DNA of 64,000 nt from Nitrospira defluvii (GTDB lineage Bacteria > Nitrospirota > Nitrospiria > Nitrospirales > Nitrospiraceae). The position numbers were made by a program, and so were the translations under genes. Numbering within the stretch: position 1 is the first letter of the stretch; every line of letters starts with the position of its first letter. This document shows, piece after piece, positions 40,070 through 47,939 of this stretch. Under the pieces are notes generated by a model that did not search any database, was not told the DNA's origin, and worked only from the letters and a program-made list of their open reading frames with translations. The stretch covers positions 806,001-870,000 of the forward strand of contig FP929003.1 of the NCBI GenBank assembly GCA_000196815.1, given 5' to 3'.

Positions 40070-40182
40070 GAGCTGGCTCGACGCGGAGCTTGTATGATTG
40101 TTCTTGGTCACGCGATCACCCGGTCATGACTTTCTCGTTCATTTTGTTTCTGTCTTCCGGCAGGCCGTGCTGATACCGGCGT

Positions 40183-40729
40183 TCAGCGGCTCACCTCGGC
40201 GATTCGCCGTTCCTCCTCTTTGAATTTCCGACTTGCGGCAAGGGTGTCCGGATCCAGCAGGCCATGGAGAATCTCCTGTCTCAATTGCACGAACAGCGGC
40301 TCGTGCCTGACGACTGCCGTCTGACCGCCTTGCAGCAGGGTAAACCAGCGAGTGCTGGAAGCGGCATAGCGGCCGTTTGGCGCGGTGGTGCGCAATTCTT
40401 GGAAGGCGTGGATCGCATCCTCGCGGTTCTCAAATAACGCGACCAGGCCTCTGAGGTACGTCACCTCTTCACAGTTGGCGTTCTGTTGGCCATTCGCCCG
40501 CCGCGCTTCCTGGGTTCGGCACACCACCTGCAATGCCTCTCGCTCTTTCACATCGGTCTCAAAAAAAGCGCTGCTCGGCCTCGACATTCGATGTGAAGGA
40601 CGTGAGGGCTGCGTCCCGCTTGGTGCGGATATCCGACTCAGATTGCCCGGTGGTTTCTAAGGACAGACTCGATACGACGGTGGCTGAATTCGAGGGGATG
40701 GCAACAGGACCGTTGCGGCGCATGAGCAT
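40183..40729 (-). pseudogene. Small helical-repeat-like gene broken by a T7 frameshift
   Basis: Two minus-strand reading frames adjoin at a run of seven T (seven A on the plus strand, 40561-40567). The upstream frame begins at 40729 and stops at 40559 right after EAEQRFF; the downstream frame continues ...FFETDVKEREALQVVCRTQE... to the stop at 40183. Removing one T joins them into a single product of about 182 residues. The downstream part (ANCEEVTYLRGLVALFENRE, SSTRWFTLLQGG) is helical and TPR-like; the family is not recognised. The N terminus has no signal peptide and the true start is uncertain. It may be a pseudogene, a sequencing error in the homopolymer, or slippage-controlled. Confidence 0.6.
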
Positions 40730-41002
40730 CCCTGGATTCTATGCTGACGCGTCAGCGAGGGAAGCCGACTTTCGAGCGTTGTCGGCAGTGGCAGACCGCA
40801 GGCAGTTGGGGGCAGAGTGTGGAGGATGGCCATCTCTGGCCGTACGCCTTCCGGCCGGCAATAGTAAAGATCGGCTCTGATCCGGAGTCTGCCACTGTGC
40901 GTGTGATGCCGTGGGAGGGCACCTTGGACCGACGCTGTTAAATGGAGGTCCGTGCCTGAGCCGGAGATCTGGGGAGTCGTTCTATCGGGCAAGTCACGAG
41001 GG

Positions 41003-41629
41003 CTATCGTCCGAAATGGAAGGCAACGCCGAACATGAAGAGGTTGGCGCGGTAGTCAGCCGTGATATTGCTGCGACTGAAGCTGAAATGGGCGAAATTGT
41101 ACTTGTATTCAATGAAGGGGGCGATCTTCGGCGTCATGAAATATTTGATGCCGGCTAACACGTTAAAGCTCGGGGCAAACGACGCTTCGGGCCTGAAGTT
41201 TCCATCCGAGATATTCCCCACATTGAGTCCGATGCCGAGACCCGCATAGGGTTCTACTTTGTATTGGTAACCGGTGACGCGGACCAGTGCGTTGAATGCG
41301 AGCGAATGCACCAGGAAATCCGCGCCGGGGACTTTTTGCGACAGAAAGCGATTGGTGGAGGCGGGAACGTTTTGCTGCTTAATGTCAGGCGCCGACCGAT
41401 ACATGTCGACTTCGAGGCCGAACCAGTTGAAGCCACGATCGTCGAAATAGTGGCCCAATTTCGCGCCATAAGCCAGATTGTTCGCGAGGTCGAGTTTGCC
41501 GACATCCGTGGTATCGAGGGTGGCGATATTCGGCCCAATGGCAAATGCAGCATAGTTTTCGGCCTGCCCAAGCGAGGGGAGGCAGAGCGCCACGATTCCG
41601 AACAAAACCGCCAACTTCCTACGGAACAT
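41003..41629 (-). CDS. Small outer-membrane beta-barrel protein (OmpW/OmpA-barrel-like)
   Basis: A 208-residue exported barrel. The start at 41629 has GGAGGG about 6 bases upstream and begins a signal peptide (FRRKLAVLFGIVALCLPSLG, cleavage near AENYA). The mature part shows alternating strands typical of eight-stranded barrels: AAFAIGPNIATLDT, YGAKLGHYFDDRGFNWFGLE, YKVEPYAGLGIGLNVGNI, FNVLAGIKYFMTPKIAPFIE and a final strand NLFMFGVAFHFGR ending in aromatic-basic residues. Function is unknown. It lies 86 bases after the end of the duplicated outer-membrane protein gene and reads in the same direction. Confidence 0.82.
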   Translation of the reverse strand: MFRRKLAVLFGIVALCLPSLGQAENYAAFAIGPNIATLDTTDVGKLDLANNLAYGAKLGHYFDDRGFNWFGLEVDMYRSAPDIKQQNVPASTNRFLSQKVPGADFLVHSLAFNALVRVTGYQYKVEPYAGLGIGLNVGNISDGNFRPEASFAPSFNVLAGIKYFMTPKIAPFIEYKYNFAHFSFSRSNITADYRANLFMFGVAFHFGR

Positions 41630-41715
41630 ACACCCTCCACCATGAACGAACCGTCTGCCTGTCGCTGGTGCTACTCTAACGGGCTTGATGCGGGGTGGCA
41701 AGAGAGAAGTGTATC

Positions 41716-43968
41716 TCAAGGCTGGTTGCAGGACGACTCGCTTCGATGCAGTAGCGTCGGTCGCAAGCAGAACCCGCGCCACGGTGATTGATCCCAGGAC
41801 CAGTTGAGTAACGCATACTCGGTATGGGTCATGCGATTGTCGATCACGCGTCCGAACCCGCCGACCCGCAGGGAGAACCCGGCCGGCAGCAAGAAATCGC
41901 GCAAGAGCCCGAACTCCGTGAAGTTTCCGGCGTAGTAGGCCGGGTCGCCCTGCTCATTCACGAAATGCTCGCCTCGCCAGATCGTGACGTAGGGCCGCCA
42001 ACCGTCCAGATCCACACCGGCCGTCAGTTGATAGCCCCGGCCGCGAACGATCGGCGCACCGCTCTGGGTCGGTTCGTTTTGGCTGGTGAGATACAACGCC
42101 ATCACGTCGATTTCACGAAACCACGACAGGGCGGACGAATAGCGATTAGGCTGGAATGTGAATTGCGGTCCGACGGCCGTCAGGAAATTGTTTGAGGCCG
42201 GCCGGTCTCTCGGCAGGCCGACTCCGAAAAACGTGCGGGATTCCGAGTACTGCGCCCCGCCGCTGTGGGTCCAGTAGACTTGGCCGTTCAAGGAAAAGAA
42301 TCCGGCGCTCGCGCGCCCTGCATATCCCACGTCGAACCGCTCCGCTTTTTGGAACGTCTCGAGCTGGTTCCAGTTGATGAACAGATCCTGCTGGTAATGT
42401 TCCCGGTTCACCAGGAGTTGGAACCCTTGTTCGAGAGGGCGTGAAAACAGGGAGGCGTCGTTGAACAGCGCATCCACGAAGGGGTGGTTCCGCTTGATCG
42501 TGCCGGCGATCACCGACACCGCCGGCCAGATTTCGTACTCCGCCGACAGGATCGGCTGCACCGTGTGGAATCGCTGCGTATCCCCGACGGGCAACCCTGC
42601 AAAGACGCCGATGTCCAGATTCAACCTGGACGAAGGGCTGTATCTGAGCACGGGCGCAAGGTATTGACCGGCGAGGGTGCTGTTCGCGACCGGTCGCCCT
42701 CCGATTTGCCGGAGGCCGGAATAGGCGATGTTATACACATAGGTCAGGGTGTCGAGTTTGGCCGTGAATCGAGGCGCGGAATCTGGGGGCTCTGTGGCGG
42801 CCGGGTTGTTCTGCGCGGGGAACAAGTCTCTCATGAACTGACCATCTGCGGTATCCCAGTTCCAGTTGAAGACGAGATATTGCTGGTTCACCCATTTGGT
42901 CCCTTGCGGGATAAATTCATTGACCGCATTGCGCAGGCGCCTTGCTTGCACCCCGAACTCGATGGAGGCATTCTCCCCGAGCGCATACACTTTGGAGAGC
43001 CCCACTTCCATGAAATTCCCTGCAACGAATTCAGGATCGCCCTGTTGGCCAAGGAAGTTCACGCCGCGCCAGAATCCTATGCGCGGTCGCCAGCCTGCGA
43101 TATCCAGCCAGGCTTGAACATCGTAGCCGCGTCCCTGGTCATAAGGGACGGCGCGAGCCGCTTGATTGAAGCTGTTGAGATACGTCAAGCGGATGCCAAG
43201 TTCATTCCACCATCGGAGGGAACTGAAGTACCGTGCCGGTTCGAAAACGAGTTCGGGGCCGAAGGCGGTTACCAGATTGTTGCCGGTAGTGAAGGAACGG
43301 TCGAGTTTGAGAAGGGCTTGGCCGTGATGGACCCAGTGCGCCTGCCCATTAAAGCGGAAGAGGCCGGCTCGAAGTTGTCCCGCATAACCCACATCGTACC
43401 GATTGGTGGCGGAGCCGCGGAAGGCCTGCTCCCAGTTGATAAACAGGTCTTGTCGGTAATACTCTGAGTTCACCGTCACTTGCGCACCCTGTTCGATCGG
43501 TCGCACAAACCGGTTGGCATTGTCGAAGACCGCATCGTGAAAGTCCCGGTGCGGGACCGCAAGGGTGCCGAGCAGCGCCGTGATTTCCTCAGTGGGGCGG
43601 TATTGAAGGCGGATAATCGGCCGGACTTGCGACACCTCCGTGTCATGGCCGTACGGCATATTGGCGAACACTCCAAGGTCCAAGTCTACGGAGGATAGCA
43701 GGCGTTTCCGCAGATACACGTTCAGCAGATTGCCCATCAGGGTCGTGTCCCGGCCCAGACCATTCGTGAACGTGTTGTCCTCGAGCCCTTGTTTTTCAAG
43801 GTTCAGGAGGAAGGTTGTGGTTTCGACATGCAGGTCAAGCGCATGCGGGGCGGAGGCGGAATCCCCTGTGCTGTCCGCCGAGGCCGGGAGTGTGTCAAAT
43901 AGCGCCAGGAGCGTCCAAACGACGATCAGTGGAAGCGCGCGCCATGTGAGGGGGGTGGGCTGAAGCAC
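41716..43968 (-). CDS. Large outer-membrane protein made of two homologous halves
   Basis: A 750-residue exported protein of unrecognised family. GTG 43968 starts a signal peptide (cleavage near LPASADS). The sequence is an internal tandem duplication: half 1 (about residues 94-375) and half 2 (about 447-740) share, in the same order, VDLDLGVFANMPYG/LNLDIGVFAGLPVG, RPIEQGAQVTVNSEYYRQDL/RPLEQGFQLLVNREHYQQDL, FINWEQ/FINWNQ, RYDVGYAG/RFDVGYAG, VTAFGPELVFEPARY/LTAVGPQFTFQPNRY, WRPRIGFWRG/WRPYVTIWRG and QQGDPEFVAGNFMEVGL/EQGDPAYYAGNFTEFGL. Amphipathic strands suggest one large or two consecutive beta-barrels. The C terminus after the last strand is odd, with RPTLLHRSESSCNQP. Confidence 0.75.
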   Translation of the reverse strand: MLQPTPLTWRALPLIVVWTLLALFDTLPASADSTGDSASAPHALDLHVETTTFLLNLEKQGLEDNTFTNGLGRDTTLMGNLLNVYLRKRLLSSVDLDLGVFANMPYGHDTEVSQVRPIIRLQYRPTEEITALLGTLAVPHRDFHDAVFDNANRFVRPIEQGAQVTVNSEYYRQDLFINWEQAFRGSATNRYDVGYAGQLRAGLFRFNGQAHWVHHGQALLKLDRSFTTGNNLVTAFGPELVFEPARYFSSLRWWNELGIRLTYLNSFNQAARAVPYDQGRGYDVQAWLDIAGWRPRIGFWRGVNFLGQQGDPEFVAGNFMEVGLSKVYALGENASIEFGVQARRLRNAVNEFIPQGTKWVNQQYLVFNWNWDTADGQFMRDLFPAQNNPAATEPPDSAPRFTAKLDTLTYVYNIAYSGLRQIGGRPVANSTLAGQYLAPVLRYSPSSRLNLDIGVFAGLPVGDTQRFHTVQPILSAEYEIWPAVSVIAGTIKRNHPFVDALFNDASLFSRPLEQGFQLLVNREHYQQDLFINWNQLETFQKAERFDVGYAGRASAGFFSLNGQVYWTHSGGAQYSESRTFFGVGLPRDRPASNNFLTAVGPQFTFQPNRYSSALSWFREIDVMALYLTSQNEPTQSGAPIVRGRGYQLTAGVDLDGWRPYVTIWRGEHFVNEQGDPAYYAGNFTEFGLLRDFLLPAGFSLRVGGFGRVIDNRMTHTEYALLNWSWDQSPWRGFCLRPTLLHRSESSCNQP

Positions 43969-44086
43969 AATGGGAGCGGATCATAAGTGGGAGCGGTGTA
44001 AAACGTCAATGTTCGGGAACCTATTACGCAAGTCGTTGCCTGGGTGATCTGTAAAGGAACGCAGCAGTAGACGAACAAGTCTCTGC

Positions 44087-45511
44087 ATGCTGCAGAGACA
44101 GATCCACTGGATCATGATTGAGTCGCGCATGTCAGTTGAGAATAAGTCTGCTTGTGAATTGCATCCTCGGCATCTTCGCGTGAGCGCAGCTCTCTCGGCG
44201 ATCACCCTTGCCCAAATCTTCAGTGCATTTGGCATTCAATGGTATACCGTGGCGCATCTTGGCGTTGGTGTACAGACTGATGCATTGTATGCAGGGGCAA
44301 CGCTTTCACAGATCGCCATCGCGCTCCTCATTGAGCCGCTTGGGTTGGTGTTAATCCCCTTCTTCTCTTCAAGGGTGGAAATCGATCAGGACTGGGCGGG
44401 TTGGCCCCTCCTCTGCGTCATCGGAGCGGCCTCATCAATAAGTGTCGCCATATTGTTCTTGCTCGCACCGATCGTAGTCCCCATTCTTGCGCCTGGCTTA
44501 GCTGAACCCACCGCCAACCTCGCCGTGGGATTGGCACAGGTTCAGATAGTCGGCCTGATAGGTGTTGGCTGCGGAACGGTGCTGACTTGCCTCTCGCAAG
44601 CCCAAGGCCGTTTTGTCTGGCCCGCCTTGTCGGTCCTGATCTGTGTGAGCGGCGGATGGGTGCTCTTAGTATTCGGACTTGATAGATGGGGCGTTCGACT
44701 TGCTGCCTGGGCACAAGTATTCATTGTCACAGGACCAGCACTCCTAATTTTTCCCGCCGTCAAGAAGGGTGGGGGCGGTTCATACTCTGATGTTGTGTCT
44801 CTCGGGAAGGCAGTCTGGGGTCAGATGCGCCCCCTCGTGATAAGTGCCTCCTATAATCGCACGAGCTTCTTGGTTGACCGGCTGCTGGCATCCCTCCTCA
44901 TGCCAGGGAGTATTGTGATTCTTGAATTGGTCTGGCGGATACATTCGGCCATCGTTCGAGTCATAAATCAGGGATTGATTACTCCTATTCTGCCTCAACT
45001 TACTTCATTGAGCCACCGGAGGGAATGGCCTCAGTTGGTGGGGTTATGCAAAGAGAGATTGTTGTGGATTTGCGGTTTGAGTGTGATGACAGTCGGTTTG
45101 TTAGGTGGGACCGGATTGCTCTGCCGCATTACGGTGCTGCAAGATGTATGTAAATCGCTGCTTGGCTCTCTCCATGTAGATGACTTAAGCAGAATATGGA
45201 TTGTGCTGATGAGTTGCTCAGGGGTTTTGCTAAGCGCAAGTATCAACCATTTATTGGTGAGTGTGTTCTATGCGCAAGGAGATACGAAGACTCCAGCAAA
45301 GATTGAGGCTCTTGCCAATACGATCGGATTGATATTGAAATCTGTTGGGTGCCTGCTTGGCGGACTCATCGGCATTGCGATTGGGGTCAGCTGCTATTAT
45401 GCGCTAAATGCACTTCTTCTCGGAATAGTTCTACGAAGACGTTTGTCAGCCCAGCGCCTGGAGCGCGATTCGAGGGATGGCAAATCCCTTGCTCCGGTCG
45501 CAATCTACTAA
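44087..45511 (+). CDS. MurJ/MviN-superfamily flippase, probably for surface polysaccharide
   Basis: A 474-residue polytopic membrane protein of the MOP exporter superfamily, closest in appearance to MurJ/MviN. Segments such as VGVQTDALYAGATLSQIAIALLIEPLG and the late VFYAQGDTKTPAKIEALAN (typical of MurJ helix 10-11 region) are visible, with about 12-14 hydrophobic stretches. The start may be at a later ATG (44117), since the first residues are hydrophilic. It opens the polysaccharide cluster, so it likely flips lipid-linked glycan units rather than lipid II. Base composition is clearly more A/T-rich than genes before 44 kb. Confidence 0.85.
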   Translation: MLQRQIHWIMIESRMSVENKSACELHPRHLRVSAALSAITLAQIFSAFGIQWYTVAHLGVGVQTDALYAGATLSQIAIALLIEPLGLVLIPFFSSRVEIDQDWAGWPLLCVIGAASSISVAILFLLAPIVVPILAPGLAEPTANLAVGLAQVQIVGLIGVGCGTVLTCLSQAQGRFVWPALSVLICVSGGWVLLVFGLDRWGVRLAAWAQVFIVTGPALLIFPAVKKGGGGSYSDVVSLGKAVWGQMRPLVISASYNRTSFLVDRLLASLLMPGSIVILELVWRIHSAIVRVINQGLITPILPQLTSLSHRREWPQLVGLCKERLLWICGLSVMTVGLLGGTGLLCRITVLQDVCKSLLGSLHVDDLSRIWIVLMSCSGVLLSASINHLLVSVFYAQGDTKTPAKIEALANTIGLILKSVGCLLGGLIGIAIGVSCYYALNALLLGIVLRRRLSAQRLERDSRDGKSLAPVAIY

Positions 45512-45697
45512 TTCCACGTCATGATTGTTGAGAATCTCGAAAGAGACAGATTCTCTTAGCGAGGTGAGAGTTCTTGGTTGGAGGAGATTTGGAATCCCCC
45601 TATTCGAAGCAGCGAGCTTGTCCCCGATGGTGAAGACTATGGATGGTGCCATGAGCGTTCAGCATTGGTGCATGAGTAGTGTGGAGAACGGCTGACG
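45512..45697. other. Intergenic gap in polysaccharide cluster
   Basis: About 190 bases, A/T-rich for this genome. No gene or clear promoter seen. The following ATG is preceded by GAACGGCTGACG without a strong ribosome-binding site. Confidence 0.4.
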
Positions 45698-46819
45698 ATG
45701 TGTCAACGATCAACATCATTGGCTCTCATAGTCATGTTGCTCACGGTCGTTGGAATAGTTTTGTTTCTGGAGTTGATACTGCGGCTGTTCCCTGTGAACG
45801 AAGGGTTACGTTCAATGGCAGTCACCGAGAATAGTCCGATTTTCCGATATACTCCACACCGAAAGTCGATTTGGTCGAAGGGGTGGAACTTCTCTATTGT
45901 GAATGAAGTCCACACCAACAATTTTGGATTCATCAGCGAAATTGATTACGATCCAGCTGCTCCGGGGCCATTATTGGCGATTGTCGGAGATAGCTATATC
46001 GAGGCAGCAATGGTGCCGCATCACGAAACAGCCCCAGCGCTTCTCAACAAGGAACTAGTTGGTAAAGGCCGTGTCTATGGCTTTGGTGCTTCTGGATCCG
46101 CGCTCAGTCAGTATCTGGCATATGCCGAGTATGCCAGAGACATTTTTCACCCTGAAGCCTTGGTAGTCCTAGTGGTAGGAAACGATTTTGACGAGAGCCT
46201 TCTTCGTTACAAGAGCGTCCCTGGATTTCATTATTTTGCTGAACAGGCGAGTGGTGAGTTGCGGCTCATACGCATCGATCGTGAAGTACCTCCTTGGAGG
46301 GAGGTCTTCACCCGATCGTCGCTTGCCATGTATCTCGCTGCAAACCTTGAAATTGGTCACGTTTTTGAACGCGTGAAGGAGCTCGTGCAATCCTCGCCAA
46401 GCAGAGCGGGAAGATATGTCGGGAATACATCAGCCAGCGCCAACCCTATCCGCATTGCAGAATCCCTGCGGGGGGTTGACGCGTTTATCAACATGCTGCC
46501 CGTGAAAGCTGGGCTTATGCCCAAGAAAATTTTGCTCGTGATTGATGCTGTCAGGCCTGACATGTACGATCCTGCAGCTCGGCAAGATGCGGAGAGCACC
46601 TACTTTGGTCTCATGAGGCGCCATTTTCTAGCGAAAGCATCGGCCGCCGGGTTTGAAGTCATTGATATGGAGACTGAGTTTCGTGAGGATCATACGGTGA
46701 CGGGACGTCGCTACGAATACCCAACCGACACCCATTGGAACAATGCTGGTCATGAGGTGTTCGCGAGGGCGGTGCAGAGATCTGCTGTGTATCGATCGTT
46801 TTATGCGGCTGCCCAATAA
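45698..46819 (+). CDS. Membrane-anchored SGNH/GDSL-hydrolase-like protein
   Basis: A 373-residue protein with one N-terminal membrane segment (about residues 8-30) and an SGNH-type domain outside the cytoplasm. Block I is seen as IVGDSYIEAAMV (serine about residue 99), a block III-like motif is VVGNDFDES, and the C-terminal DxxH-type block is PTDTHWNNAGH (Asp about 344, His about 346). Such proteins in polysaccharide loci add or remove O-acetyl groups, as in the AlgJ/AlgX and PatB-type families. It lies in an A/T-rich block of the cluster. The exact substrate is unknown. Confidence 0.75.
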   Translation: MCQRSTSLALIVMLLTVVGIVLFLELILRLFPVNEGLRSMAVTENSPIFRYTPHRKSIWSKGWNFSIVNEVHTNNFGFISEIDYDPAAPGPLLAIVGDSYIEAAMVPHHETAPALLNKELVGKGRVYGFGASGSALSQYLAYAEYARDIFHPEALVVLVVGNDFDESLLRYKSVPGFHYFAEQASGELRLIRIDREVPPWREVFTRSSLAMYLAANLEIGHVFERVKELVQSSPSRAGRYVGNTSASANPIRIAESLRGVDAFINMLPVKAGLMPKKILLVIDAVRPDMYDPAARQDAESTYFGLMRRHFLAKASAAGFEVIDMETEFREDHTVTGRRYEYPTDTHWNNAGHEVFARAVQRSAVYRSFYAAAQ

Positions 46820-46931
46820 ATGCACCTGCAGGCGTTGCCCATTTGAACTTCTGCTTTTCGTTAGTAATCCATCGCCTCTCCATTTAGCAATGGGGCAGAT
46901 TGGTGTTCCGCTACATCGGGAGGAGATAGTC

Positions 46932-47909
46932 TTGGACCCACTTCGCATATTGTCCGTAATCCCCGGCGATCCACATGGAACCTCAATGATCTTTGCGAGA
47001 AACCAAGTGGATTCACTCGCAAAAGCAGGAATGATTTGCCGCACATTTTTTCTCCGTTCGCGGACCGCTCCCTTCCAGCTCCTTGTCGAAGCGCAAGAAT
47101 TTCGACGCAAGATGGTCGAGTTCAGGCCTGATGTGCTGCATGTCCATTATGGAAGTATGACGGCATTGTTTTGCGCTCTCCTAACGACCTGTCCGCTTGT
47201 GGTGAGTTATCAGGGGAGTGACCTTAACCCATGCCCCAGTATCAACGCCGCCAGGTCATTTGTCGGGAGAGTCTTTTCTCAGCTGGTGGCCATTCGCGCC
47301 AAGCGCATCATCTGCGTTAGTCAGGGGTTGAGGGATAGACTATGGTGGAACAGATCCCGTGCAGCCGTCATACCATCAGGTGTTGACTTAGGGGTATTCC
47401 ATCCAATGCCCAAGAATGAAATGCGATCTGAGCTACGGTGGGGTGAGCGAGAGATGATAGTAATTTTTAGCGCGGGAGCGGAGCCCCGGGTTAAACGTCT
47501 TGACCTTGCTCAGCTAGCTGTGAAAAAAGCCGAAACTTTGTGCGGCGGTATCAGGTTTGTTGTGCTTGACGGTAGGACGGAGCAGCGAATGTTAGCTATC
47601 TTATTCAATGCCGCCGATTGCTTTCTCATGACCAGTGATTGGGAAGGTTCTCCGAACATTGTGAAGGAGGCCATCGCTTGTAATCTGCCAATTGTTTCAG
47701 TAGATGTCGGCGATGTCAAAGAGCGGCTGGCCCATGTTCGTCCGTCGAGGATAGTTGGTCGAGATCCAGCCGAACTCGGAATGGCCTTGGCTGATCTATT
47801 GCGGAAGCCCGGGCGGTCTAATGGCCATGAGATCATTCAAGAGCTGTCCTCTGAGAGGGTCGCCGAGCGAGTTGTGGCGCTGTATCGTGAAGCTCTGGGC
47901 AACTGGTGA
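46932..47909 (+). CDS. Glycosyltransferase, GT4-like (GT-B fold)
   Basis: A 325-residue glycosyltransferase. TTG 46932 is chosen because AGGAG at 46921-46925 stands 6 bases upstream and DPLRILSVIPGDPHGTSMIF is a natural N terminus; the frame is open further upstream over the end of the preceding gene without family similarity. GT-B features: a C-terminal donor-binding domain with AVIPSGVDLGVFHPM, GAEPRVKRLDLA and the E-x7-E-type motif WEGSPNIVKEAIACNLPIVS. It would transfer a sugar to the growing lipid-linked glycan at the cytoplasmic face. It starts about 110 bases after the SGNH gene. Confidence 0.85.
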   Translation: MDPLRILSVIPGDPHGTSMIFARNQVDSLAKAGMICRTFFLRSRTAPFQLLVEAQEFRRKMVEFRPDVLHVHYGSMTALFCALLTTCPLVVSYQGSDLNPCPSINAARSFVGRVFSQLVAIRAKRIICVSQGLRDRLWWNRSRAAVIPSGVDLGVFHPMPKNEMRSELRWGEREMIVIFSAGAEPRVKRLDLAQLAVKKAETLCGGIRFVVLDGRTEQRMLAILFNAADCFLMTSDWEGSPNIVKEAIACNLPIVSVDVGDVKERLAHVRPSRIVGRDPAELGMALADLLRKPGRSNGHEIIQELSSERVAERVVALYREALGNW

Positions 47910-47939
47910 TGTCCTGCGAAACGTCATGAGGCCAGGGCA

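Noticed and set aside
40657-41112. 151-codon minus-strand frame over 40657-41112
   Set aside because: The translation is rich in Ser, Pro, Thr and His without structure, and it overlaps the 3' end of a clear outer-membrane barrel gene; taken as non-coding apart from the frameshifted gene end.
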